Positions 1 through 6,694 of a stretch of 37,024 bases of DNA are shown here, in pieces (the stretch's first letter is position 1; the number at the start of each line of letters is the position of its first letter). A program made the translations under genes and the position numbers. Under the pieces are notes generated by a model that was given only the letters and a program-made list of their open reading frames with translations, did not search any database and was not told the origin of the DNA. This stretch comes from Gemmatimonadota bacterium (lineage in GTDB: Bacteria; Gemmatimonadota; Gemmatimonadetes; Longimicrobiales; Gaopeijiaceae). The stretch is taken from NCBI GenBank assembly GCA_003248075.1, contig QJYK01000297.1:1-37024 (forward strand). The letters are read 5' to 3'.

Positions 1-7
1 CCTCCGT

Positions 8-1198
8 ATGCACGCTCGGCGCTTTGCTCTCGCGCTCTTTCTGGGCCTGCTCGCGGCCGCTCCGCATGCGTCGGCCCAGCAGACCGTCACCGTTCTCGGC
101 CAGGTGCTCGACACCGAGCGCGGCACCGCGGTCGAGGGCGCGCTGGTGGAGGTGCCCGAGCTGGGCCTTCGTGTTGTGACCGACGCCGACGGGCGCTTCC
201 ACTTGAGCGATGTCGTGCCGGGCAGGTATGCGTTGCGCGTCGCGCATCTCGCGTACGGGACGCATACGGAGGACTTCGAGGTCGAGACCCATGACGTGGC
301 GGTCCTGCTCAGGCTGTCTCCGCGGGCGCTCGAGCTGGAGCCCATCGACGTGGAGGTCCTCCGGCCAGAGCCCACGTCCAGCACGCGCTCGAACGTGGTC
401 ACGCGGCGTCAGATCGAGGCGCTCGAGGGACGCGCGCGGCATGTGGGAGACGTGGTGCGTGCCTACATCCCGGGGGCGGCCGTGAGCGAGGCCAGGGGCG
501 GTTTTCTGTGCCTGGAGTTCAGGGGTGCGCGCGGCAGCCGCACGTCGGGGTGCAACTTCCCGCTGGTGGTGCTCGACGGGCTCACCGTCCCCCAGCCCGC
601 GTATTTCCTGCGTGATCTTCAGCTCGCCGACATCGAGCGTTTGGAGTACATCCCCGCGAGCGAAGGCGGCGTGCGCTACGGGATCGGGGCGACGCACGGT
701 GTGCTCGTCATCGAGACGCGTCGCTCGACGCTGACGCAGGACAAGCCGGTCTCCCAGGGGGGACGCTACCCCAGCTACCAGTGGTCGGCCGAGCCGGGGG
801 GTCACCGCACATGGCACGCCTTTGGCGGTGCGGCGCTGGGCGCTGCGGCGGGGACGCTGCTGGGTCTCGCGGCCATCGGCTGCACGCCCGGCAGCGATGG
901 CTCCGGTGGTGGGTGCATCGAAGGGGCCGGTGCGGGGGCGGGCCTGGCGGCGCTCCTCCTGCCAATCACCGGGTCGGTGGCGGGCGCACGGCTCCTCGGA
1001 CGGACGGACTACTCGCTCGGACGCGTGCTGCCCTCACTGGCCATGACCACGTTGCCGGCCGCGCTCGGCTATGCGGTATACGTGGAAGGGGTCAAGTCCG
1101 GCTTTCGGGGCGAGCGCCTCCTGGGAAGCGTCCTCGTCATCGTGGCCACACCGCTGGCGTCTACCCTGTCGGACCACCTCTTCCGGTACGGCCACTGA
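8..1198 (+). CDS. Exported plug-domain protein with carboxypeptidase-regulatory-like domain and hydrophobic C-terminus
   Basis: 396 aa. A signal peptide covers about residues 1-24 (cleavage near ASA-QQ). Residues 26-105 read as a carboxypeptidase-regulatory-like beta-sandwich (GQVLDTERGTAVEGALVEVP, then DGRFHLSDVVPGRYALRV). Residues 130-238 resemble a TonB-dependent-receptor plug (FPLVVLDGL and then IERLEYIPASEGGVRYG). A receptor would continue into a beta-barrel of several hundred residues. Here the tail has about four glycine/alanine-rich hydrophobic stretches (about 271-290, 305-325, 338-360 and 370-388) and then stops. It is therefore not a complete transporter and may be an envelope-anchored binding or scaffold protein. 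The first ATG, at base 8, is used; sequence further upstream is outside the window, so an earlier start cannot be excluded. Domain calls are fairly sure; the function is unknown. Confidence 0.75.
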   Translation: MHARRFALALFLGLLAAAPHASAQQTVTVLGQVLDTERGTAVEGALVEVPELGLRVVTDADGRFHLSDVVPGRYALRVAHLAYGTHTEDFEVETHDVAVLLRLSPRALELEPIDVEVLRPEPTSSTRSNVVTRRQIEALEGRARHVGDVVRAYIPGAAVSEARGGFLCLEFRGARGSRTSGCNFPLVVLDGLTVPQPAYFLRDLQLADIERLEYIPASEGGVRYGIGATHGVLVIETRRSTLTQDKPVSQGGRYPSYQWSAEPGGHRTWHAFGGAALGAAAGTLLGLAAIGCTPGSDGSGGGCIEGAGAGAGLAALLLPITGSVAGARLLGRTDYSLGRVLPSLAMTTLPAALGYAVYVEGVKSGFRGERLLGSVLVIVATPLASTLSDHLFRYGH

Positions 1199-1318
1199 GC
1201 CACGCCGATCGGGCGCCAGGGTAGGTAACACATCGCCCGTGGGCCCGTTCTCCGTTCCGCTGACAGCGAGCCATTGCCCACCGACCTCCCGCTTGAAACG
1301 GTTTCCCCGCTCGTGGTT

Positions 1319-1333
1319 TCTAACATTGTTAGA
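1319..1333. promoter_or_regulatory. Perfect 15-bp palindrome, likely PadR operator
   Basis: TCTAACA-T-TGTTAGA is a perfect inverted repeat with a one-base centre. It lies 34 bp before the PadR start chosen here. A -10-like hexamer, TAGAAT (1330-1335), overlaps its right arm, so a bound dimer would block the promoter. This is the expected place for autoregulation by the downstream PadR protein. The operator role is inferred from position and symmetry. No good -35 hexamer is visible at standard spacing. Confidence 0.55.
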
Positions 1334-1366
1334 ATCATGGTGACCTCGTTGCGGGAGGCGATCGGG

Positions 1367-1690
1367 ATGGGCCGGGACACGCTGGGCGAGCTGGAGCATC
1401 AGACCCTGTTGGCCGCGCTGCGCCTCGGTGACGGCGCCTACACCGCGCCGATCGTCACCGAGCTGGAGGAGCGGACCGGGCGTGCGCACACCCTGGCCGC
1501 GGTGTACATCGTCTTGAGGCGTCTCGAGGACAAGGGGCTGGTGCGTTCATCGCTCGAGGACACGCCCGGTGGCCGCGACAGGCGATACTTCGGCGTGACG
1601 CCCGCGGGGCTGGAGAGGCTGAGGGAAGCGCGTCTCGCATACGAGAACCTGTGGGCGGGGCTCGACGTGCTCGGCGAGCGACGCTCATGA
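1367..1690 (+). CDS. PadR-family transcriptional regulator
   Basis: 107 aa winged-helix regulator. The N-terminus (GRDTLGELEHQTLLAALRLG), the segment AVYIVLRRLEDKGLV and the wing region GGRDRRYFGVTPAG are the usual PadR signature. The ATG at 1367 was chosen because a GGGAGG ribosome site lies 8 bp upstream (1353-1358) and family members usually begin just before this LGELE-like motif. An in-frame ATG at 1337 is possible but has no such site. The stop overlaps the start of the next gene (ATGA), so the regulator and the permease are translationally coupled. PadR regulators of this type typically repress their own promoter and the adjoining ADOP permease; a palindrome at 1319-1333 fits that. Confidence 0.88.
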   Translation: MGRDTLGELEHQTLLAALRLGDGAYTAPIVTELEERTGRAHTLAAVYIVLRRLEDKGLVRSSLEDTPGGRDRRYFGVTPAGLERLREARLAYENLWAGLDVLGERRS

Positions 1691-4305
1691 CCGATCCACG
1701 ACAACGGCCACCGGCGCTCTGGTCCTGGCTGCTCGCGCGCGTGCTCCCGGAGGGTGAAGGACCGCGGCTCGCGCACGAGCTCGAGACGTTGTACGCGGCG
1801 CGCCTGGCGCGTTACGGTTCGGCGAAGGCGCTGGCGTGGTATCGGAGGCAGGTCGTCGCGTTCACCCTGGCGGCCACGAGTCGCTCACTGGTTGCCGCTC
1901 CCCGCCAGGCGCGGGCGGCCGTGGGAGACCTGCTCCTCGCGGCTAGGTCGCTGTCCCGCGCTCCGTTCCTCGGCGTCACGGCGCTGGCGACCCTCGCCAT
2001 CGGGATCGGGGCGAGCGCGCTGGTGTTCTCCCTGGTGGACGGCGTCCTGCTTCGCGCCCTCCCGTACCCCGACGCCGACCGTCTCGTCGCGGTGTGGGAC
2101 CATGTCACCCGGGGGGAGCTCGGCGTGATCCGGGAGGAGGCCCGCTCCCTGGACGCCGTCCGCGGGTACCTGGACGTCGACCTGGGCGTGAACCTCGAGC
2201 GCGACGGCGGCGCCCAGCGACTGGCGACCTCGTTGGTGGAGCCTGGCCTGTTCGACATGCTGGGGGCCAGCCCCCTGGTCGGTCGCCTGTTCCTGCCCGA
2301 GGAGGCCGCGCCCGGGCGAACCGAGGTCACGATCCTCGGCGAGGGCCTGTGGCGCGCGCGCTTCGGCGCCGATCCAGAGATCGTGGGCCGTACGATCGTT
2401 CTGGACGGGCGCGCCCATGAGGTGGTGGGCGTGCTCCCGGTCGAGTGGACGTTCCCGCGTCCCACCGACCAGCTCTGGCTCCCCCTGGGGTGGGACCCCA
2501 CCCAGGTCGGCCCCTTCTGGGGAGCGGGGGGTGTCCGGGCGGTGGCACGGCTGTCGTCGGGCGCCAAGCCGGCCTCGGCCCAGGAGGAGCTGCGTGCCCT
2601 CAGTCCGACGCTGTCTCGCCGGAACCCGCTTTGGTCACCGTCCCCCGACTATCGACGGCAGGCGGGGGTGGTCCCGCTCCGTGATGCCCTCACCGGCGAC
2701 GTGCGCGGAGCCCTGGGACTCCTTCTGGCCGCGGTCGCGGTCATGCTCCTCGCCGCGTGCGCGAACGTCGCGGGCCTGCTGATCACCCGCGCCGTCGACC
2801 GTCAGCCGCTGGTGGCGCTCAGGGCGGCGCTCGGCGCGGGTCGTGCCCGCCTGGCCCGGGAGTCGCTGGCCGAGGGTGCGCTGCTCGGCGTCGTCGGTGC
2901 GGCCGGTGGCGCCATCCTGGCGCGCGCCGGGCTGGCGGTGCTCAGGCCGACGCTGCTGGCGCGCATCCCCCGCGCCTCGGAGATCTCCGTGGACGGACGG
3001 GTCCTCGCCCTGGCCGCGGTCATGGGGGTGGTCACGGGCCTCGTGGCCGCGGCCGCACCGACGGTCCGCGGCCTGCGGGGCGACCCCGGCTCGATCCTGC
3101 GCGAGGGGGGTCGAGGGGCCGGGAGGGGCCGACGCCGCGCGGTGCTCACCCGGATTCTGGTGACCGGCCAGATCGCTGCCGCGGTGGTCCTGGTGGCGTC
3201 GACCGCGCTGCTGGCGCGTTCCCTGGCGGCCATCGGGCGCACGGATCCCGGCTTCTCGACCGAAGGCGTTCTCACGGCGGAGGTGACGTTCCCCTCGACG
3301 GCTGATCCCAGCGCGGCCACCGGAACCTATGCAGGCATCCTCGAGCGCGTGGGTGCGCTCCCGGGCGTGACCGGAGCTGCCCTGGCCGGCTCAATCCCCT
3401 TCGGTCGCCGAAACGAGTCGTACGCGACCTACGTGGACGAGGCGGACCTCGACCCGAACGCGCTTCCCATGATCGACAGCGACCGGGTGAGCCCCGCGTA
3501 CTTCGCCACGCTGGGCATCCCGCTGCTCGAGGGGCGGGTATTCGGCTCCGACGACCGGGCGGGCGGTGAGCGCGTGGCGATCGTCGACGAGATCATGGCC
3601 AGGACGTATTGGCCCGACCAGAGCCCGATCGGCGGCCGGATCCGTTACCCCTGGGTGGGCGCCCCCTGGTTCCAGATCGTGGGTGTCGTAGGCTCGGTGG
3701 CGGACGACCGCCTCGGCGAGGAGCGCCGCCCGCGCTGGTACGTGCCGCTCGATCAGAACCCGGCCGGGGAGGTCGTCCTGGTCGTGTCTACGGAAGGCGT
3801 CCCGACCGCGCTCGCTCCCGCCGTCCGGGCGGCGGTGGCCGAGGTCGACCCTGGCCTCCCCCTCTCGAGGGTCTCGCCCTACGGCCGGCTCATCGGAGCG
3901 TCGGAGGCGCGCACTCTGCTGACCACCCGGCTGCTGGCCGGCTTCGCGGTGGTCGCCCTCCTGCTCGGGTGTCTGGGCGTGTACGGGGTGGCGGCGCAGG
4001 CCGTCCGGGAGCGGACCCGGGAGATCGGGGTGCGCATGGCGCTTGGGGCGGGGTCCAACACGATCGCGTCGGACGTCCTGATCGACGGGCTGCGACTGGC
4101 GGTGCCGGGCGCGCTCGCGGGCCTCGCCGGAGCGTTGGCGGCGAAGCGTGTCCTGGAAGGGATGCTCACGGGGGTCCGCGCCCTCGATCCGCTCGTCCTC
4201 GCCGGCGTTCCATTGCTGGTGGGGATCGTGGCCGTAGCGGCGCTTTGGCTCCCGGCACGGAGGGCGGCCCGGGTCGACCCGGTCGAAGTGATGCGCCGCT
4301 CCTGA
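1687..4305 (+). CDS. ADOP-class FtsX/MacB-like ABC permease
   Basis: 872 aa inner-membrane protein. Residues 1-70 form the basic 'permease prefix' seen in this class. A first transmembrane helix (about 96-120) is followed by LLRALPYPDADRLVAVWD, the hallmark start of the MacB periplasmic core domain. A first FtsX transmembrane block starts near residue 341 (ACANVAGLLITRA). A second periplasmic domain and a second FtsX block (about 745-865, with VRERTREIGVRMALGAG) follow, so the protein is an internal duplication with two FtsX units. The start ATG at 1687 overlaps the PadR stop by ATGA. Family knowledge: such proteins are FtsX-type permeases that often lack a neighbouring ATPase, and none is encoded here. 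The substrate is unknown; export or envelope mechanotransmission is plausible. Confidence 0.9.
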   Translation: MTDPRQRPPALWSWLLARVLPEGEGPRLAHELETLYAARLARYGSAKALAWYRRQVVAFTLAATSRSLVAAPRQARAAVGDLLLAARSLSRAPFLGVTALATLAIGIGASALVFSLVDGVLLRALPYPDADRLVAVWDHVTRGELGVIREEARSLDAVRGYLDVDLGVNLERDGGAQRLATSLVEPGLFDMLGASPLVGRLFLPEEAAPGRTEVTILGEGLWRARFGADPEIVGRTIVLDGRAHEVVGVLPVEWTFPRPTDQLWLPLGWDPTQVGPFWGAGGVRAVARLSSGAKPASAQEELRALSPTLSRRNPLWSPSPDYRRQAGVVPLRDALTGDVRGALGLLLAAVAVMLLAACANVAGLLITRAVDRQPLVALRAALGAGRARLARESLAEGALLGVVGAAGGAILARAGLAVLRPTLLARIPRASEISVDGRVLALAAVMGVVTGLVAAAAPTVRGLRGDPGSILREGGRGAGRGRRRAVLTRILVTGQIAAAVVLVASTALLARSLAAIGRTDPGFSTEGVLTAEVTFPSTADPSAATGTYAGILERVGALPGVTGAALAGSIPFGRRNESYATYVDEADLDPNALPMIDSDRVSPAYFATLGIPLLEGRVFGSDDRAGGERVAIVDEIMARTYWPDQSPIGGRIRYPWVGAPWFQIVGVVGSVADDRLGEERRPRWYVPLDQNPAGEVVLVVSTEGVPTALAPAVRAAVAEVDPGLPLSRVSPYGRLIGASEARTLLTTRLLAGFAVVALLLGCLGVYGVAAQAVRERTREIGVRMALGAGSNTIASDVLIDGLRLAVPGALAGLAGALAAKRVLEGMLTGVRALDPLVLAGVPLLVGIVAVAALWLPARRAARVDPVEVMRRS

Positions 4306-4330
4306 GGCCGAACGGGCGACGGCTGCCCGC

Positions 4331-4360
4331 TTGGCACGGGCGCCGGCCCCTGCCTATGGT
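4331..4360 (+). promoter_or_regulatory. Candidate promoter for the M23 peptidase gene
   Basis: TTGGCA (4331-4336), an 18-bp spacer and TATGGT (4355-4360) resemble a sigma-70 promoter. The -10 box ends only 5 bp before the ATG at 4366, and no Shine-Dalgarno sequence is visible, so the transcript would be leaderless or nearly so. This is a weak motif match in a 60-bp gap; the gene could also be read through from the permease. Confidence 0.3.
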
Positions 4361-4365
4361 AGATC

Positions 4366-5247
4366 ATGGCACCATTCGCTTCGATCCTGCTGATGCTGAC
4401 CTGGCTGTCGATCCCTCGGCCCCCGACCGCGGGGGGCGACGCGGCGCCCGAGGTCACCTGGCGCCCCGAGCAGCCGGTCCAGGGACACCTGTTCGTTCTC
4501 CGGGTGACGGCGGGGCCGGGCGAGCGCCTGGCGGGCGTCGAGGGTCGCGCGGCCAATGAGGAGCTCCACTTCGACCGGGTCGCCGATGGGGCGTTCGAGA
4601 GCCTCGCGGCCGTGCCCATCGACGCGACTTCCGTGGAGGTGGCCCTGACCTATCGGTACGAGGACGGTGCCCAGGCGAGCGCTTCCCGTCGCGTGACGGT
4701 AGCGCCGGGCGACTATCGGCACGAGCGACTCACGGTTGCGCCACGGTTCGGAGCCCCACCCGACTCCGCGGACCAGGCGCGCATCGCGAGCGACAACGCC
4801 AAGGCGCGTCAGGTGTCTCGCCGGTCCCATCGGACCGCGCGGATCTGGGGGGGCGACGTGCGCCGCCCGCGCGAGTCTCGGGTGACCAGCGGCTTCGGCA
4901 ACGGTCGCGAGTTCAACGGGCAGATCTCGAGCCGCCACATGGGCCTCGACCTCGACGGCGACCCGGGCGACACGGTGGTCGCGGCTGCCCGGGGCGTGGT
5001 GGAGGTCGTGGACGCGTTCCTGCTCGCCGGCAACGTCGTCTACCTGAACCACGGCGGCGGGCTGCTCAGCGCCTATTTCCACCTGAGCGAGCAGCTGGTC
5101 CAGCCCGGGGACACCGTTGAGGCCGGGGCGCCCATCGGGCTCGTGGGCGCCACCGGCCGGGTCACGGGCCCCCACCTGCACTGGGTCGTCCGCTACGGAA
5201 CCACCAGCGTCGATCCGAGGAGCCTGCTCGAGCTCGTGGGCCGTTGA
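4366..5247 (+). CDS. Exported M23 (LytM-type) zinc metallopeptidase
   Basis: 293 aa. A short hydrophobic leader covers about residues 1-23. An N-terminal beta-rich region (about 28-115) precedes the C-terminal M23 domain (about 165-290). Zinc-site residues are visible: H191 and D195 in HMGLDLDG, then the GPHLHW motif with H270 and H272; H239 in YFHLS is the usual additional active-site histidine. With all ligands present, this is likely an active endopeptidase that cuts peptidoglycan cross-bridges or another periplasmic peptide, rather than a degenerate activator such as EnvC. It follows the ADOP permease by 60 bp on the same strand. FtsX-type permeases and M23 proteins are partners in cell-wall hydrolysis elsewhere (FtsEX-EnvC), but no direct link is shown here. 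Confidence 0.88.
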   Translation: MAPFASILLMLTWLSIPRPPTAGGDAAPEVTWRPEQPVQGHLFVLRVTAGPGERLAGVEGRAANEELHFDRVADGAFESLAAVPIDATSVEVALTYRYEDGAQASASRRVTVAPGDYRHERLTVAPRFGAPPDSADQARIASDNAKARQVSRRSHRTARIWGGDVRRPRESRVTSGFGNGREFNGQISSRHMGLDLDGDPGDTVVAAARGVVEVVDAFLLAGNVVYLNHGGGLLSAYFHLSEQLVQPGDTVEAGAPIGLVGATGRVTGPHLHWVVRYGTTSVDPRSLLELVGR

Positions 5248-5263
5248 CACGGGGCGCCGTGTC
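5246..5263. terminator. Hairpin between convergent genes
   Basis: GACACGG-GGCG-CCGTGTC forms a 7-bp perfect stem with a 4-base loop. It overlaps the stop codon of the M23 gene and lies 19 bp beyond the stop of the opposing amidohydrolase gene. There is no clear U-tract on either side, so termination is inferred only from its place between two convergent genes. Confidence 0.4.
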
Positions 5264-5281
5264 GTGCGGCGAAGCCCTCGT

Positions 5282-6694
5282 TCAGCGGATTCCGACGATG
5301 CCCCGCACCGAATCGAACAGCTTGGCCGAGTCCCAGCCGACGCCGTGCCTGAACACGATCCTGGTGGTCCGCAGGCTGCCGAGGTCCTCGAGGTCACCCT
5401 GGAGCACCACCAGGTCTGCGACCTTTCCGGCCTCGACCGTTCCGACCTCGTCGTCGATTCCCAGGACCTTGGCGCCGTTGGCGCTCATGATCTGGACGAC
5501 CTCGGGTGCGGTGAAGCCGGCCTCAAGAAGGAGCTCGTAGTTGCGTTGATCGCCCAGGCCGGGCGGCGCGGCGCCGTAGCCGGTCGGATCCACCCCCGCC
5601 GCGAGGAGCCCCCCGGCCTTCACGAACGCGCGCTCGTACTCGGTGGCCTTGGCGTAGACCTCCGGCGAGATCGCTCCCCGGCCGGCCCGCCGCGCCTCCG
5701 CGATCGCGCGCACCTCCTGGGCGATCTCCGGGGCCAGGACCTCGTAGACGCGCTCGTCGATCGGTGGGCGGCCGGCGACGCTGATCTCGTACACCACGAG
5801 GGTGGAGGTCATCGCCACCCCGTGGTCGATCATGTCCTTGAACGTGGCCTGAACCTCCGGACCGTTGACGTCGAGGCCCGCATAATCGCCCCGGAAGCCG
5901 GGTGGGCACTCGTCTGGCCGCTTGTCCGGATCGTACTCGCTGTTCGCCAACAGACCGTGCTCGAGGTTGTCGATGCCGAGCGCGACCGCTTCCCGGTATC
6001 CCACGGAGCAGAGGTGCGCCGTCACCTTGACGCCGTGCCGGTGGGCCTCCTCGATCGCGGCGCCGAGCTCGGCCCGGCTGATCCACGTGTACGCCTTGAA
6101 CCAGCTCACGCCCTCTTCGGACCAGTAGCGGACCACCCGCCGAGCCGCCTCCGGCCCGTCGAGGCGCGTCATCGACGCCGAGCCCTGTTCGCCGGTAAGG
6201 TACGGGCCGGTCGTGAAGATCGTCGGGCCGACCGCCCTGCCGGCCTCGATCTCGCTCTTGAGGTTCAGCTCCTCGTACGGCGCACGCGCGCCGGTGGTGC
6301 GAATGGTGGTGACGCCGGAGCCGAGATAGAGCCGGGGACCGCTGAACGAGAGCTGCGCGGCGCGGCCGTTTCCACCCGTGTAGTAGCTGTGGTCGTGGAG
6401 ACCCACCAGGCCCGGGATCACCGTGTGACCCGAGAGATCCATGACGCGCGCGCCCATCGGGGGACGCACGGACGCGCTGGGCCCCACCGCCGCGATGCGC
6501 CCTCCCTCGATCACCACGGTCTGGTCGGTCCGCGCCGGTGCGCCGGTGCCGTCGATCACCTTGACGTGGGTGAGCGCCACGGGGGTGGCATCGACCGCGA
6601 CGAGATCTGGAAAACGCTCGGCCGCGCTCTGGGCGGCGAGCGGAGTGGCGTTCAGCGCGAGCCAGGCGGCGGCGCCCAGGGGCAGGACTCTCAT
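5282..6694 (-). CDS. Exported metal-dependent amidohydrolase (imidazolonepropionase-like)
   Basis: 470 aa. A signal peptide (about 1-21, ending LAA-QS) sends it across the inner membrane. The amidohydrolase barrel shows the usual metal ligands: H100-D-H102 after VIPGLVGL, K200 in WFKAYTW (candidate carbamylated lysine), H227 in VTAHLCS, H246 in NLEHGLL and D369 in AAGVDPTG. The C-terminus carries VGTVEAGKVADLVVLQGD, closing the second beta-sandwich. The ATG at 6694 has a good AAGGAG site (6702-6707) and overlaps the stop of the multicopper oxidase gene by ATGA, so the two are co-translated. Family members hydrolyse cyclic amides, dipeptides or organophosphates; the substrate cannot be read from the sequence. 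Confidence 0.88.
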   Translation of the reverse strand: MRVLPLGAAAWLALNATPLAAQSAAERFPDLVAVDATPVALTHVKVIDGTGAPARTDQTVVIEGGRIAAVGPSASVRPPMGARVMDLSGHTVIPGLVGLHDHSYYTGGNGRAAQLSFSGPRLYLGSGVTTIRTTGARAPYEELNLKSEIEAGRAVGPTIFTTGPYLTGEQGSASMTRLDGPEAARRVVRYWSEEGVSWFKAYTWISRAELGAAIEEAHRHGVKVTAHLCSVGYREAVALGIDNLEHGLLANSEYDPDKRPDECPPGFRGDYAGLDVNGPEVQATFKDMIDHGVAMTSTLVVYEISVAGRPPIDERVYEVLAPEIAQEVRAIAEARRAGRGAISPEVYAKATEYERAFVKAGGLLAAGVDPTGYGAAPPGLGDQRNYELLLEAGFTAPEVVQIMSANGAKVLGIDDEVGTVEAGKVADLVVLQGDLEDLGSLRTTRIVFRHGVGWDSAKLFDSVRGIVGIR

